DNA from: Pedobacter sp. FW305-3-2-15-E-R2A2
GTDB lineage: Bacteria > Bacteroidota > Bacteroidia > Sphingobacteriales > Sphingobacteriaceae
Direction of reading: 5' to 3'
Assembly (NCBI RefSeq): GCF_038446955.1
Contig: NZ_CP151803.1
Span: 2,356,001-2,420,000, forward strand
Length of the DNA stretch: 64,000 bases
The translations under genes were made by a program, and so were the position numbers. Under the pieces are notes generated by a model, which saw nothing but the letters and a program-made list of their open reading frames with translations, was not told the origin of the DNA and did no database searches. Positions 41,365 through 51,415 of this stretch are shown one piece after another (positions within the stretch are counted from its first letter, which is position 1; each line of letters opens with the position of its first letter).

Positions 41365-42832
41365 ACTGCTTTTAAAGCTGATGTTAATCGCTGCGTTTTC
41401 CCTGCAATGTGGTACCTCGTTTAGTCAGCAAAATACGAAAAAGCCAAACGTGGTTTACATCTATGCCGACGACCTCGGTTATGCCGAAATCGGTCCTTAT
41501 GGCCAGAAGAAGATCAAAACGCCAAACCTGGATAAGATCGCCAGAGAAGGGATGAAGTTTACCGATCATTATACAGGTACGCCTGTTTGTGCTCCGGCCA
41601 GGGCAATGCTTATGACAGGTAAACATGGCGGTCATTCTTATATCCGCGGGAACTTCGAATTGGGTGGTTTTCCCGATAGTACCGAACGGGGACAAATGCC
41701 TTTAAAAGCAGGAACATTGACCGTTGCCCGCCTAATGCAGCAGGCAGGATATAAAACGGCGCTGGTAGGTAAATGGGGCTTGGGGATGAACGCAACAGAA
41801 GGTTCTCCATTGAAACAAGGCTTTGATGATTACTACGGTCTTCTGGATCAAAAACAAGCGCATAGTTTTTACCCGACCCATTTATGGGAAAATGAAAAAT
41901 GGGATACGCTGGGAAATACTTTTATCAATGTACATCAACCGTTAGATTCGGTAAAGGCAACAGATAAAGACTTTGATTATTATAAGGGCAAAGTTTATGC
42001 ACCTGAAAAGATGACGGAAAAGGCCCTTGCTTTTATCGATAAAAATAAAGAAAATCCTTTCTTTTTATACCTGCCTTATCCATTACCCCATGTTTCTTTA
42101 CAGGCTCCGGACAGGGACGTAAAGGAATACATCGGGAAGTTCAAAGAAAGACCTTATTATGGGCAGCAGGGTTATGCGCCAAATAAATACCCCTATTCGA
42201 CCTATGCCGCAATGATTACTTTTCTGGATAAACAGGTCGGCCTCATTATGAAAAGACTGAAAGACCTGGGGCTGGATGAAAATACGATCATTATGTTCTC
42301 CAGCGATAACGGTCCGACTTTTAACGGGGGTGTAAATGCAAAATTCTTCAACAGTGTGGATGGATTGAAAGGATTGAAAATGGACGTTTATGAAGGCGGA
42401 ATCCGGGAGCCTTTCTTAGCCAGATGGCCGGGAAAAATCAAACCTGGATCGACCTCAAACCTGGTGTCGGCACAATATGACCTGTTGGCTACGATGGCAG
42501 AACTGACCGGCCAAAAGTTAGAAGATACCGATGGTATTTCCTTTCTTCCAACCTTAACAGGAAAAGATGATCAGCAGAAAAAGCATGAATACCTGTATTT
42601 CGAATTTCCTGAGAAAGGCGGACAGCTGGCCATCAGAATGGGCGATTGGAAAGGAGTTCGTGTCAATGTAAAAAAAGATCCGAAAAGTCCATGGCAGCTC
42701 TTTAACCTGAAAACCGATCGTAATGAAACTAAGGATCAGGCCGCAAACCATCCGGCAATCATTCAACAGTTTAATGAGATCGTAAAAAAAGAGCACCAGG
42801 ACTCCCATGTGAAGGCCTGGAACTTTTTATAA
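41354..42832 (+). CDS. Sulfatase (S1 family, formylglycine type)
   Basis: A 492-residue secreted sulfatase (signal peptide ends near CGTSFSQQ). The maturation site PVCAPARAMLMTGK has Cys79, which an anaerobic- or FGE-type enzyme must turn into formylglycine. The metal site begins with YADDLGYAEIG, and TPNLDKIAREG and MFSSDNGP complete the family pattern. It starts 11 bp inside the fucosidase gene and should be translated with it. The enzyme probably removes sulfate from the same glycan. Confidence 0.95.
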   Translation: MGNKLLLKLMLIAAFSLQCGTSFSQQNTKKPNVVYIYADDLGYAEIGPYGQKKIKTPNLDKIAREGMKFTDHYTGTPVCAPARAMLMTGKHGGHSYIRGNFELGGFPDSTERGQMPLKAGTLTVARLMQQAGYKTALVGKWGLGMNATEGSPLKQGFDDYYGLLDQKQAHSFYPTHLWENEKWDTLGNTFINVHQPLDSVKATDKDFDYYKGKVYAPEKMTEKALAFIDKNKENPFFLYLPYPLPHVSLQAPDRDVKEYIGKFKERPYYGQQGYAPNKYPYSTYAAMITFLDKQVGLIMKRLKDLGLDENTIIMFSSDNGPTFNGGVNAKFFNSVDGLKGLKMDVYEGGIREPFLARWPGKIKPGSTSNLVSAQYDLLATMAELTGQKLEDTDGISFLPTLTGKDDQQKKHEYLYFEFPEKGGQLAIRMGDWKGVRVNVKKDPKSPWQLFNLKTDRNETKDQAANHPAIIQQFNEIVKKEHQDSHVKAWNFL

Positions 42833-42835
42833 TCA

Positions 42836-44299
42836 TTATCCTTCTACCGCACCAACGGTAGGAGGAAGGGCTCTTAATGCGCCATAATAATCATCTGTTA
42901 AATCTGCATCTGTAATGCCTGCCCCAATCAGCGGGCTGTCGGATGCAGGTTTAAAAGAGATGAAATCAATCAGTTTTGCCCCGGTATTGTCTGCATAAAC
43001 CAGGTTATTGGAAGAAGCCGCGCTTATGGGGCCATTATTTACCGCAGTAGTATTGTAAGGATGTATCGCCAGTGTATCTTTAACCGTCACTTCTCCTCCT
43101 GCCATGTTATAAACATCTACCGCTGTAGAGGTGTATTCATTGCCGGCAGGTACACCAATATTTGTTCCCATGTCTATCGCAGTGATGCCCAATGCCTTCC
43201 CATGACAAAAGGTCGTCCGGTTGGGCCATAAAAACCGCTGAAAAGACTGGAATTCTGTCGCAGAATATTTCCTGCTTTTATAAGCGATAACATTTGAAAC
43301 CAGCGCTTCTGCCGGAACATTTCCCCTCGTAAATACCCATTGACAGGTCAGGTTACCATAATGTTCAACCCCCTTTATATGGTGAATTTTCCCCCATCCC
43401 TGTGCGAACACAATCCGGGCGTGATGGGTAGCAGTAGGGTTTACCTTATCTACGGTAATGTTATATATCTCGTAATTGTTGGCATTGCCGAGGGAGATCT
43501 GGCCATCTCCGCCAATTAACTGGATGTCCCGGATCACTACATTCTCTATATATCCTTTATCTGTACCGGTTTCATAATTCAACTCTCCGCCAAGGTCTAT
43601 TCCACCACCCCATTCAGGCGTATTGTCTGATATAAAGCGACATTTCTCTATCAATAACCCTGAAATTGCCTTTTTACCGGTATTCAGATAATCCACACTA
43701 TGGGAGCCTAACCTGATACCCCGGTCCCAAACGTTGACGAATTCCAGGCCGCGGATCGTGATGTTTTCATAACCTCCCATGCTATGGGTGTCGATGTGAA
43801 ACCTTTCATTAGGTCCGGTAAATGTGTTTTTTAAACCGTATTCCAAACCGGGGAAACTGGCGAAGTCAAAGACTACATTTTTAACCGGTACATTTCCATT
43901 CAGGTTAAAGCCTCCTTCATTGATGATCACCAGCCCGTTATTCTTTACATAGACCACACCAGCACCAAAAAACGTCACATTGCTCATGTCGATCCATTGG
44001 TAAGTCCCCGCCTGAATCTCAATCACGTCGTTTGCCTGAAGGGTGATGGGATTGCCATTCAGGCTCAGTTGATCCCCGTCAATCGCCAATACTCCTGTTC
44101 CGGTACCCACAGGAATGATTCTCCCCGTCTGAGGTCCTGCATCTTCCAGGGCTTTTATACGCGAAGCCAATAATTGCAGCGCATCCTGGAGATTGCCGGC
44201 CAGCAGACCATCTGTACCGGCAGCTACGGTAACATCTGTTGATGCGATTTCATTCAAAAGTTCATTACTTTCAATTTGTTCATTTCTAAGTGTTGTCAT
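42836..44299 (-). CDS. Right-handed parallel beta-helix protein without signal peptide
   Basis: A 487-residue protein starting MTTLRNEQIESNELLNEIAS, with no signal peptide or transmembrane span. After a helical opening (residues 1-55) it has repeated short strands typical of a parallel beta-helix (YENITIRGLEFVNVWDRGIR, SGLLIEKCRFISDN, NVVIRDIQLIGGDGQISLGN), and it ends in PPTVGAVEG, as in choice-of-anchor or pectate-lyase-like proteins. The helical N-terminus followed by a beta-helix resembles phage tail-spike or tailocin fibres. It is convergent with the sulfatase, 3 bp apart. The function is unknown. Confidence 0.75.
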   Translation of the reverse strand: MTTLRNEQIESNELLNEIASTDVTVAAGTDGLLAGNLQDALQLLASRIKALEDAGPQTGRIIPVGTGTGVLAIDGDQLSLNGNPITLQANDVIEIQAGTYQWIDMSNVTFFGAGVVYVKNNGLVIINEGGFNLNGNVPVKNVVFDFASFPGLEYGLKNTFTGPNERFHIDTHSMGGYENITIRGLEFVNVWDRGIRLGSHSVDYLNTGKKAISGLLIEKCRFISDNTPEWGGGIDLGGELNYETGTDKGYIENVVIRDIQLIGGDGQISLGNANNYEIYNITVDKVNPTATHHARIVFAQGWGKIHHIKGVEHYGNLTCQWVFTRGNVPAEALVSNVIAYKSRKYSATEFQSFQRFLWPNRTTFCHGKALGITAIDMGTNIGVPAGNEYTSTAVDVYNMAGGEVTVKDTLAIHPYNTTAVNNGPISAASSNNLVYADNTGAKLIDFISFKPASDSPLIGAGITDADLTDDYYGALRALPPTVGAVEG

Positions 44300-44533
44300 G
44301 TTAACTTTTTTACTTGAATAATTAAATGTGATTCCCCCTTTGGAATAAATGTAAAATATTCTCTTTGTAATTACTATTAATTAACTGTTAAATTTTTAAC
44401 TAATATTCGACTTGTAATGGAAATGTCATTAATATCAAAGCAGCACAATTGTTTGAATTTCATAATTATTGGTTTGAACTGAATACTTTGATTTTATGGA
44501 CAGGGGATAAATTTGCGGTGTAAAACATACACC

Positions 44534-45931
44534 ATGCCTAAATCCTTATTATTTGTAATTACACTATGCGGCATTTTAACGCTTGGCAGCCCGGGTGCAG
44601 ATGCACAAATGCTCAAATTAAAAGATGCGATCAGCACTGCCCTGAATAATTATGGAAGCATCAAAGCAAAAGGGAATTATGTGAGCGCTTCAGAAGCAGG
44701 CGTTCAGCAGGCCCGCCGGGATTACCTGCCCAATCTGAGTTTATCTGCACAGCAGGATTACGGAACGATTAACGGACAAAACGGACCTTCCTATGGCCTT
44801 GGCGGATTGGGAGTCGCTTCCAGCGGACCATCCCTTGACCGGCAGAACTGGAATGCTGCTTTTGGCGCTTTGTACCTGGCCAACGTAAACTGGGACTTCT
44901 TTACCTTCGGAAGGATCAAAGAGAAAATCAAAGTTGCTCAAACGCTGCTCAAAAGAGATGCGAATGACCTGGCACAGGAAAAATTCCAGCATGAAATCAG
45001 AGTTTCAGCAGCTTACCTGAACCTTATTGCGGCCCAACGGCTTCGTAAATCGCAGGAACGAAACCTCGACCGGGCGGTCACTTTTAAGAATACTGCGGTT
45101 GTCAGGGCCAGTAACGGCTTGATTGCAGGAGTCGATTCTTCCCTGGCCAAGGCCGAAGTTTCCAGTGCCAAAATTGCCTTGACCAAGGCTAAAGATCTGG
45201 AACAGGAACAGGCAAACCGATTGGGCATATTGATGGGCATCACCGCTACGGATATGGTGCTGGATACCGCTTCCATCACCCGGGTGCCCGCGGTCTTGTA
45301 TCAGGACAGTCTGCTCAATGAAAATGCCCATCCGCTGTTAAAGTACTATCGCAACAGGGTTGAGTTGAGTAATGAACAGGCGAAGTTATTCCGCAAATCT
45401 TATTACCCTACCTTTTCTTTATTTGGGGTAATGCAGGGCAGGGGATCAGGCTTCAGTTCCGCCTATGCGCAAAATCAGAGTGCTTTTACCCAAAACTATG
45501 CCGATGGCATCAACCCGGTAAGAGGAAATTACCTGTTAGGTGTTGGAATGGTCTGGAACCTGACCACCATTCTGAGGACACATCCTCAGGTGAGGGCACA
45601 GGAATATCTTTCCAAAGGATTACAGAATGAATATGAGCTGGTTGAGCAACAATTACAGGCACAGGTGGCCATTGCTGATGCCAAATTGAAAAATGCGGTC
45701 GACAACTATAAAGAAGCACCGGTCCAGGTGAAAGCAGCTTCAGATGCTTACCTGCAGAAAAGCACCTTGTATAAAAATGGGCTCAGCACGATTGTAGACC
45801 TCACTCAGGCGCTGTATACCCTTAACCGGGCAGAGACTGACCGGGATATTGCCTACACCAATGTATGGCAGGCCCTGCTGCTGAAATCTGCCGCCCTTGG
45901 AAATTTTGACCTGTTTATCAACGAATTTTAA
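44534..45931 (+). CDS. TolC-family outer-membrane efflux protein
   Basis: Started at MPKSLLFVITLCGIL (ATG 44534), 465 residues with a signal peptide; the frame also extends 21 bases upstream. Two OEP repeats (LKLKDAISTALNNYGSIKAK and the second half around LLENEYELVEQQLQAQVAIA) fit TolC-like trimers that cross the periplasm and outer membrane. It is the first gene of a tripartite efflux operon: the RND pump follows after 11 bp. Two TTTGAA copies 21 bp apart (44452 and 44473) lie upstream and may be part of its control. Confidence 0.93.
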   Translation: MPKSLLFVITLCGILTLGSPGADAQMLKLKDAISTALNNYGSIKAKGNYVSASEAGVQQARRDYLPNLSLSAQQDYGTINGQNGPSYGLGGLGVASSGPSLDRQNWNAAFGALYLANVNWDFFTFGRIKEKIKVAQTLLKRDANDLAQEKFQHEIRVSAAYLNLIAAQRLRKSQERNLDRAVTFKNTAVVRASNGLIAGVDSSLAKAEVSSAKIALTKAKDLEQEQANRLGILMGITATDMVLDTASITRVPAVLYQDSLLNENAHPLLKYYRNRVELSNEQAKLFRKSYYPTFSLFGVMQGRGSGFSSAYAQNQSAFTQNYADGINPVRGNYLLGVGMVWNLTTILRTHPQVRAQEYLSKGLQNEYELVEQQLQAQVAIADAKLKNAVDNYKEAPVQVKAASDAYLQKSTLYKNGLSTIVDLTQALYTLNRAETDRDIAYTNVWQALLLKSAALGNFDLFINEF

Positions 45932-45942
45932 TTAGCCCTTAC

Positions 45943-48900
45943 ATGAATTTAATACGTTTTGCACTTAGAAAACCGATCTCCATTCTGGTCCTTGTTGCCG
46001 GATTGTTCTTCTTCGGAATTGGTGCCATCAAAGATATTAAGGTAGATATTTTACCTAAAATGAACCTTCCGGTCATTTATATTGCCCATCCTTTTGGTGG
46101 ATATACACCGACACAGATGGAAGCTTATTTCGGAAAGCAATACATCAATATATTACTTTTTGCCAGTGGGGTAAAAACCATTGAAACCAAAAATGTGCAG
46201 GGGCTGATGCTGATGAAGCTGACCTATTATGAGGGAACAAATATGGCCCAGGCGGCATCAGAACTTAGTGCCTTATCTAACCGGGCTCAGGCGATTTTTC
46301 CGCCGGGTTCCCAGCCACCCTTTATCATCAGATTTGATGCTTCTTCCTTACCCGTCGGACAATTGGTGCTGAGCAGTCCCATACGCTCCAATAATGAGTT
46401 GCAGGATCTTGCCAATACTTATGTTCGCGCCTCCTTTACGGCAATCCCCGGACTCTTATCACCGGCACCATTTGGCGGGAATATCAGAACGATTGAGATC
46501 AATGTCGACCCTGAGTTATTACGATCCCATAACATGACGGTAGATCAGGTGGTAGAGGCGATTAAGGTGAACAATCAAACGGCGCCATCAGGGAATGTGC
46601 GTATGGGCAATCAAAACTACCTGACCCCAACAAATTATACGATTCAGAAGGTTAAAGAATTCGAAAATATTCCTTTGTTTAAAGGAGGGGTACAAAACCT
46701 ATACCTGCGCGATGTGGCAGTAGTGAAAGATGGAGCAGATGCCACAGCAGGTTATGCACTGATTAATGGTAAACGTTCTGTATACCTGAGTATTGCTAAA
46801 TCCGGAGATGCCTCTACCTGGGATGTGGTGAGTAAACTCAAAGAAAATTTGCCGGCAATTCAGAATACCCTGCCGGAAGATGTCAAACTTTCCTACGAAT
46901 TTGACCAGTCTGTATATGTGATCAATGCCGTGAAAAGTTTGATCAGTGAAGGAGTCATTGGTGCCTTGCTTACCGGTTTGATGGTGCTTTTATTTCTGGG
47001 AGATAAACGGGCAGCATTGATCGTGATCCTGACCATTCCGACTTCCATAGTGGCAGGAGTGCTGTTTTTGAAGCTCTTCGGACAAACGATCAACATCATG
47101 TCTTTAAGTGGACTGGCATTGGCCATTGGTATTCTGGTCGACGAATCTACCGTAACGATTGAAAACATTCACCAGCATTTCGATATGGGTAAACCCAAGG
47201 CCCTGGCCATCTGGGATGCCTGTAAGGAGATCGCTTTTCCTAAATTATTGATCCTGTTTTGTATCCTGGCTGTATTTGCACCTGCATTTACCATGTCGGG
47301 TATTCCGGGCGCTTTATTCCTGCCGCTGGCCCTGGCCATCGGATTCTCGATGATTGTCTCTTTCTTCTTATCACAAACATTTGTACCGATCATGGCCAAC
47401 TGGCTGATGGTTGCACATCCTAAGAAAGCGAAAGCACATGGCGCAGAGATCACAGAATATGAAGCGGTATTCAACGAAACCGGATTGAGCCTGGAATCAG
47501 AAAAGGATACTTTAAATCAAAAGAAAGTACTGGTAGAACGTGAAGATTTTAATAATGATGGTAAAGTTTCTCTTTTTGAACGCTTTAGGAATCGTTTCAT
47601 GCGCTTCCTCGACCGCATTATGCCACATCGGAAAATCGTGGTTTTAGGTTATCTCGTGCTGATTGTGGGTGCTGCAGCCTTATTGTTAAGCAATATTGGA
47701 AGAGATGTTCTGCCTAAAGTCAATTCGAGTCAGTTTCAATTGAGAATGCGTGCACCAGACGGGACAAGGTTAGAACGAACAGAAGAAAAGGTACAGGTGA
47801 TTCTGAAAGAATTAAAAAATATCGTTGGTCCGGAACATTTATCCATCTCTTCTGTATACGTGGGACAGCATCCTGCTTTATTCTCTGTAAACCCGATCTA
47901 CCTGTTTATGGCCGGACCACATGAAGCCGTTTTTCAGGTTGGGTTTAAGGATTACCATGAAGATATGGAAGAATTTAAAGATCAGCTGAGGGAAAGAGTG
48001 AAAAAGCTGGAGCCTGATGTTAAACTTTCCTTTGAGCCGATCGAACTTACGGATAAAGTACTGAGTCAGGGTTCTCCAACTCCGGTAGAAGTCCGCATTG
48101 CGGGAAAGAACAAAGCACAGAATGAAGTGTATGCGAGAAAGGTCATGAAGGCCTTACAAACGATTCCTTATCTGCGGGATATTCAGTTGGCTCAAGCCGT
48201 TAAGTATCCCTCGTTGAACGTCAATATCGACCGGGTTAAAGCGGCACAACTGGGCGTAGACCTGACCGATATTTCGAGATCTCTCGTGGCTTCTACCTCT
48301 TCTTCCAGGTACACCGATAAAAATATATGGATAGATGAAAAGATCAACCTGGCTTATAGTGTTCAGGTTCAGGTGCCTTTTAACCAGATGAACAGCAAAG
48401 AAGATTTGGGGGAGATTCCTTTGTTGAGGAATGTCAACCGACCCGTATTGAGCGACGTGGCGACCATCACCTCCGATACCACTTATGGCGAGAATGATAA
48501 TTTAGGTGCCATGCCTTATCTTTCTGTGACTGCAAACCTGAATAAAATGGACCTCGGTTCTGCAGCTAAAGATGTTCAAAAAGCGATCAGCTCAGTAGGA
48601 GAGCTGCCCAGGGGATTAATTGTACAGCCTGTAGGAATGATCAAAGTGCTGGACGAAACTTTGGGTAGCCTGCAATCAGGACTTTTGGTGGCCATTGTGG
48701 TGATCTTTCTGATGCTTTCTGCCAATTTCCAATCCTTTAAAGTGCCATTGGTGATCCTGACGACCGTACCTGCAGTGGTTTTGGGATCCCTGCTTTTACT
48801 GAAAATTACGGGCTCAACCCTGAACCTTCAATCCTATATGGGGATCATCATGTCGGTAGGGGTATCCATTGCCAATGCGGTTTTGCTCATTACCAATGCA

Positions 48901-49221
48901 GAACATCTGCGCTTGCACAATGGCAATGCACTGGAATCAGCCCGAGAAGCTGCGGCTTTAAGAATCAGACCCATCATCATGACGAGTGTGGCGATGGTTG
49001 CAGGAATGTTGCCGATGGCGATCGGACACGGAGAGGGCGGAGATCAGGTTTCTCCTTTGGGGAGAGCGGTGATCGGAGGTTTGATTGCCTCTACTTTTGC
49101 CGTGTTGATTATATTGCCACTCGTATTTGCATGGGTACAGGGAAAGGTTTCTACAGCTTCGATCTCTTTAGATCCGGAGGATAAAGAAAGTAAACATTAT
49201 ATCAAAGGACTGGAAGATTAA
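45943..49221 (+). CDS. RND-family efflux pump inner-membrane permease
   Basis: A 1092-residue permease of the HAE/AcrB-type: FALRKPISILVLVAGLFFFG at the N-terminus, large periplasmic loops, and a second half with TTVPAVVLGSLLLL and AALRIRPIIMTSVAMVAGML. The proton relay in TM4 is GILVDESTVTIENI, with one Asp where many drug pumps have two. Between the two halves is a hydrophilic stretch of about 60 residues containing an EF-hand-like DFNNDGKVSLFERF. It uses the proton gradient to export a substrate through the TolC-like partner. Confidence 0.95.
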   Translation: MNLIRFALRKPISILVLVAGLFFFGIGAIKDIKVDILPKMNLPVIYIAHPFGGYTPTQMEAYFGKQYINILLFASGVKTIETKNVQGLMLMKLTYYEGTNMAQAASELSALSNRAQAIFPPGSQPPFIIRFDASSLPVGQLVLSSPIRSNNELQDLANTYVRASFTAIPGLLSPAPFGGNIRTIEINVDPELLRSHNMTVDQVVEAIKVNNQTAPSGNVRMGNQNYLTPTNYTIQKVKEFENIPLFKGGVQNLYLRDVAVVKDGADATAGYALINGKRSVYLSIAKSGDASTWDVVSKLKENLPAIQNTLPEDVKLSYEFDQSVYVINAVKSLISEGVIGALLTGLMVLLFLGDKRAALIVILTIPTSIVAGVLFLKLFGQTINIMSLSGLALAIGILVDESTVTIENIHQHFDMGKPKALAIWDACKEIAFPKLLILFCILAVFAPAFTMSGIPGALFLPLALAIGFSMIVSFFLSQTFVPIMANWLMVAHPKKAKAHGAEITEYEAVFNETGLSLESEKDTLNQKKVLVEREDFNNDGKVSLFERFRNRFMRFLDRIMPHRKIVVLGYLVLIVGAAALLLSNIGRDVLPKVNSSQFQLRMRAPDGTRLERTEEKVQVILKELKNIVGPEHLSISSVYVGQHPALFSVNPIYLFMAGPHEAVFQVGFKDYHEDMEEFKDQLRERVKKLEPDVKLSFEPIELTDKVLSQGSPTPVEVRIAGKNKAQNEVYARKVMKALQTIPYLRDIQLAQAVKYPSLNVNIDRVKAAQLGVDLTDISRSLVASTSSSRYTDKNIWIDEKINLAYSVQVQVPFNQMNSKEDLGEIPLLRNVNRPVLSDVATITSDTTYGENDNLGAMPYLSVTANLNKMDLGSAAKDVQKAISSVGELPRGLIVQPVGMIKVLDETLGSLQSGLLVAIVVIFLMLSANFQSFKVPLVILTTVPAVVLGSLLLLKITGSTLNLQSYMGIIMSVGVSIANAVLLITNAEHLRLHNGNALESAREAAALRIRPIIMTSVAMVAGMLPMAIGHGEGGDQVSPLGRAVIGGLIASTFAVLIILPLVFAWVQGKVSTASISLDPEDKESKHYIKGLED

Positions 49222-49257
49222 TTAATCAGGGGTTTAACCCCATAAAAATATACACCA

Positions 49258-50361
49258 ATGAGAACAAACACCACAAGAAATACCATGATCTTAACAGGAA
49301 GCTTAGCCCTGTTGACGATCATTAATGGTTGTACCGCCACCGCAAAGAAAGAAGTAGTCACGACAGAGAAAAAGCCGGAGATCGCTACATTTAAACTCGA
49401 AAAAGAAAAACTGTCCACGGCTTTACAGTTGCCGGGAGAGCTGAGTGCTTTCCAGCAGGTAGACCTCTATGCAAAGGTGAGCAGTTTTGTGAAGACCTTA
49501 AAAGTTGACATCGGATCGGAAGTAACCAAAGGCCAGTTGTTAATGACCCTGGAAGCGCCGGAAACAAATTCCCAGCTTGCTGCTGCACAATCCAGGTTAA
49601 AAGCACAGGAAGCATTGTATACTGCCAGCAAGGCAAATTACGACCGGTTATATGAAACAAGTAAAACGCCGGGGACGATCTCGAAAAATGACCTCGACCA
49701 GGCCGTTGCCCGCAGAAATTCGGACCTGGCACAGTTTGAAGCCGCAAAAGCTGCTTATAAAGAAGTGAGCAATATCAGGGATTACCTGGAAATACGGGCT
49801 CCTTTTAATGGCATCATCACGGCAAGGAATGTGAATTTAGGGGCTTATGTAGGCCCTTCAGGAAAAGGATCTGAATTTCCTTTATTCACCTTGCAGGAAC
49901 AGAAAAATCTGCGTCTGGCGGTTTCCATACCTGAGGTGTATACCGGTTACCTGAAAGATGGACATGAGGTGACTTTTAGCGTAAAGTCGATGCCTGAAAA
50001 GACCTTTACCGCAAAAGTAAAACGCTTATCCGGCGCGCTGGATTTACGCTTGCGTTCAGAAAGAGTAGAAATAGATGTGCCCAATACGGGTAAAGAGCTA
50101 TTGCCGGGAATGGTGGCTGAGGTTCATATTCCGCTCCCTGCAAATGCAAGCACTTTTACGGTTCCGAGGAAAGCCGTTCTCGAAACAGCTGAGGGCATCT
50201 TTGTCTGGAAAGTGGTACAAAATAAAGCAGTAAAGGTAAACGTTAAAAAAGGGAGATTAACGGATGGTAAAACCGAGATTTTTGGCGAACTTAATGCTGG
50301 TGATGAAATTGTTACGGAACCATCGGAAGAACTTCGTGAAGGTAACGTGATCAAACCGTAA
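49258..50361 (+). CDS. RND efflux periplasmic adaptor (membrane-fusion protein)
   Basis: A 367-residue lipoprotein adaptor with lipobox INGC (signal SLALLTIINGC). The lipoyl domains (LPGELSAFQQVDLYAKVSSF, GSEVTKGQLLMTLEAPETNS), the coiled-coil hairpin (about residues 85-145) and the barrel (YLEIRAPFNGIITARNVNLG) match the HlyD/AcrA group. It joins the pump to the TolC protein. The gene order (outer-membrane protein, pump, adaptor) is complete in one operon, followed by an AraC regulator. Confidence 0.95.
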   Translation: MRTNTTRNTMILTGSLALLTIINGCTATAKKEVVTTEKKPEIATFKLEKEKLSTALQLPGELSAFQQVDLYAKVSSFVKTLKVDIGSEVTKGQLLMTLEAPETNSQLAAAQSRLKAQEALYTASKANYDRLYETSKTPGTISKNDLDQAVARRNSDLAQFEAAKAAYKEVSNIRDYLEIRAPFNGIITARNVNLGAYVGPSGKGSEFPLFTLQEQKNLRLAVSIPEVYTGYLKDGHEVTFSVKSMPEKTFTAKVKRLSGALDLRLRSERVEIDVPNTGKELLPGMVAEVHIPLPANASTFTVPRKAVLETAEGIFVWKVVQNKAVKVNVKKGRLTDGKTEIFGELNAGDEIVTEPSEELREGNVIKP

Positions 50362-50370
50362 TTTTATATA

Positions 50371-51318
50371 GTGATTAAAGTAATGTTAACCAAGAATCCA
50401 GATCTTCACTTAGCGAATAAGACGCAGAGTTTACAGGATTACTACGACTGGCTGAGGGTGATACGTCCGGACATCAGTATCCCCAATTTGGATATGGTGA
50501 GTGATATCGGGCATTTTGGTGTGTTCAAAAGGTCTACCCATTGTACCTTACATCCAACTCCCTATAACCGCAGGGATTTTTATAAGATCTCCCTGATCAT
50601 TGGCTCCGGAATTCTTCACTATCCAAATCAGCGGATAGAGGTAAACGGCAGGGCACTGTTGTTTACCAACCCGAATATTCCATACGCATGGGAATGTACT
50701 TCTGATACGCAATCGGGGTATTTTTGTCTGTTTACGGAGAACTTCATCCATAAGAGAAACGAGAGCCTGAGGGAATCCTTGCTTTGGAGAATTCACGATT
50801 GTCCGATGATCAATATCAACGAGGAACAGGAGAAGACCTTTATGGAGATCTTTGTGAAAATGATGGGAGAGTTAGACGGCGACTATATCCATAAATATGA
50901 AATGTTGCGCAATTATATTCACCTTATCGTTCATGAAGCCTTAAAAGTAAGACCTGCAGATACTTATTTCAAAGAAAATAATGCGTCAGTCAGACTGACC
51001 TCCCTTTTTCTGGAGTTGTTAGAACGGCAGTTTCCTATTGGCTCCACGGATCATATTCTGGAGCTCAAAACAGCTCATGATTTTGCGCATAAACTTTCTG
51101 TACATGTGAACCATTTGAACCATGCGGTAAAAGAGGTGACGGGAAGGACAACTTCAGAGCATATTTCAAAAAGGATTGCCACTGAGGCTGTGGCTTTATT
51201 GAAGCATACAGAATGGAACGTTGCCCAGATTGCTTATTGCCTTGGTTTCGAATATCCGGCCAATTTTAACATCTTTTTCCGCAGACAAATGCAGGGAACG
51301 CCGAAATCATTTCGATAA
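50371..51318 (+). CDS. AraC-family transcriptional regulator of the efflux operon
   Basis: A 315-residue AraC protein. It starts either at the GTG 50371 or at ATG 50383 (MLTKNPDLHLANK). The N-terminal part is a cupin-like sensor (YKISLIIGSGILHYPNQRIE, IPYAWECTSDTQSGYFCLF). The C-terminal double helix-turn-helix has HDFAHKLSVHVNHLNHAVKE and NVAQIAYCLGFEYPANFNIF. It begins 9 bp after the adaptor stop, so it is the last gene of the efflux operon and probably controls it. Confidence 0.9.
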   Translation: MIKVMLTKNPDLHLANKTQSLQDYYDWLRVIRPDISIPNLDMVSDIGHFGVFKRSTHCTLHPTPYNRRDFYKISLIIGSGILHYPNQRIEVNGRALLFTNPNIPYAWECTSDTQSGYFCLFTENFIHKRNESLRESLLWRIHDCPMININEEQEKTFMEIFVKMMGELDGDYIHKYEMLRNYIHLIVHEALKVRPADTYFKENNASVRLTSLFLELLERQFPIGSTDHILELKTAHDFAHKLSVHVNHLNHAVKEVTGRTTSEHISKRIATEAVALLKHTEWNVAQIAYCLGFEYPANFNIFFRRQMQGTPKSFR

Positions 51319-51415
51319 GGCTTGATGAAATGAGAGGTGTACCGATGAAAAATAGGTATTCCTGTTTCTGATTATTGAAAGAATTATTCTTAGTATTATG
51401 GAAAATTTAATAACG

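Noticed and set aside
49229..49241. GGGG-TTTAA-CCCC hairpin between the RND pump and adaptor genes
   Set aside because: Only four base pairs around a five-base loop; too weak to call a terminator or processing site, and the operon clearly continues.
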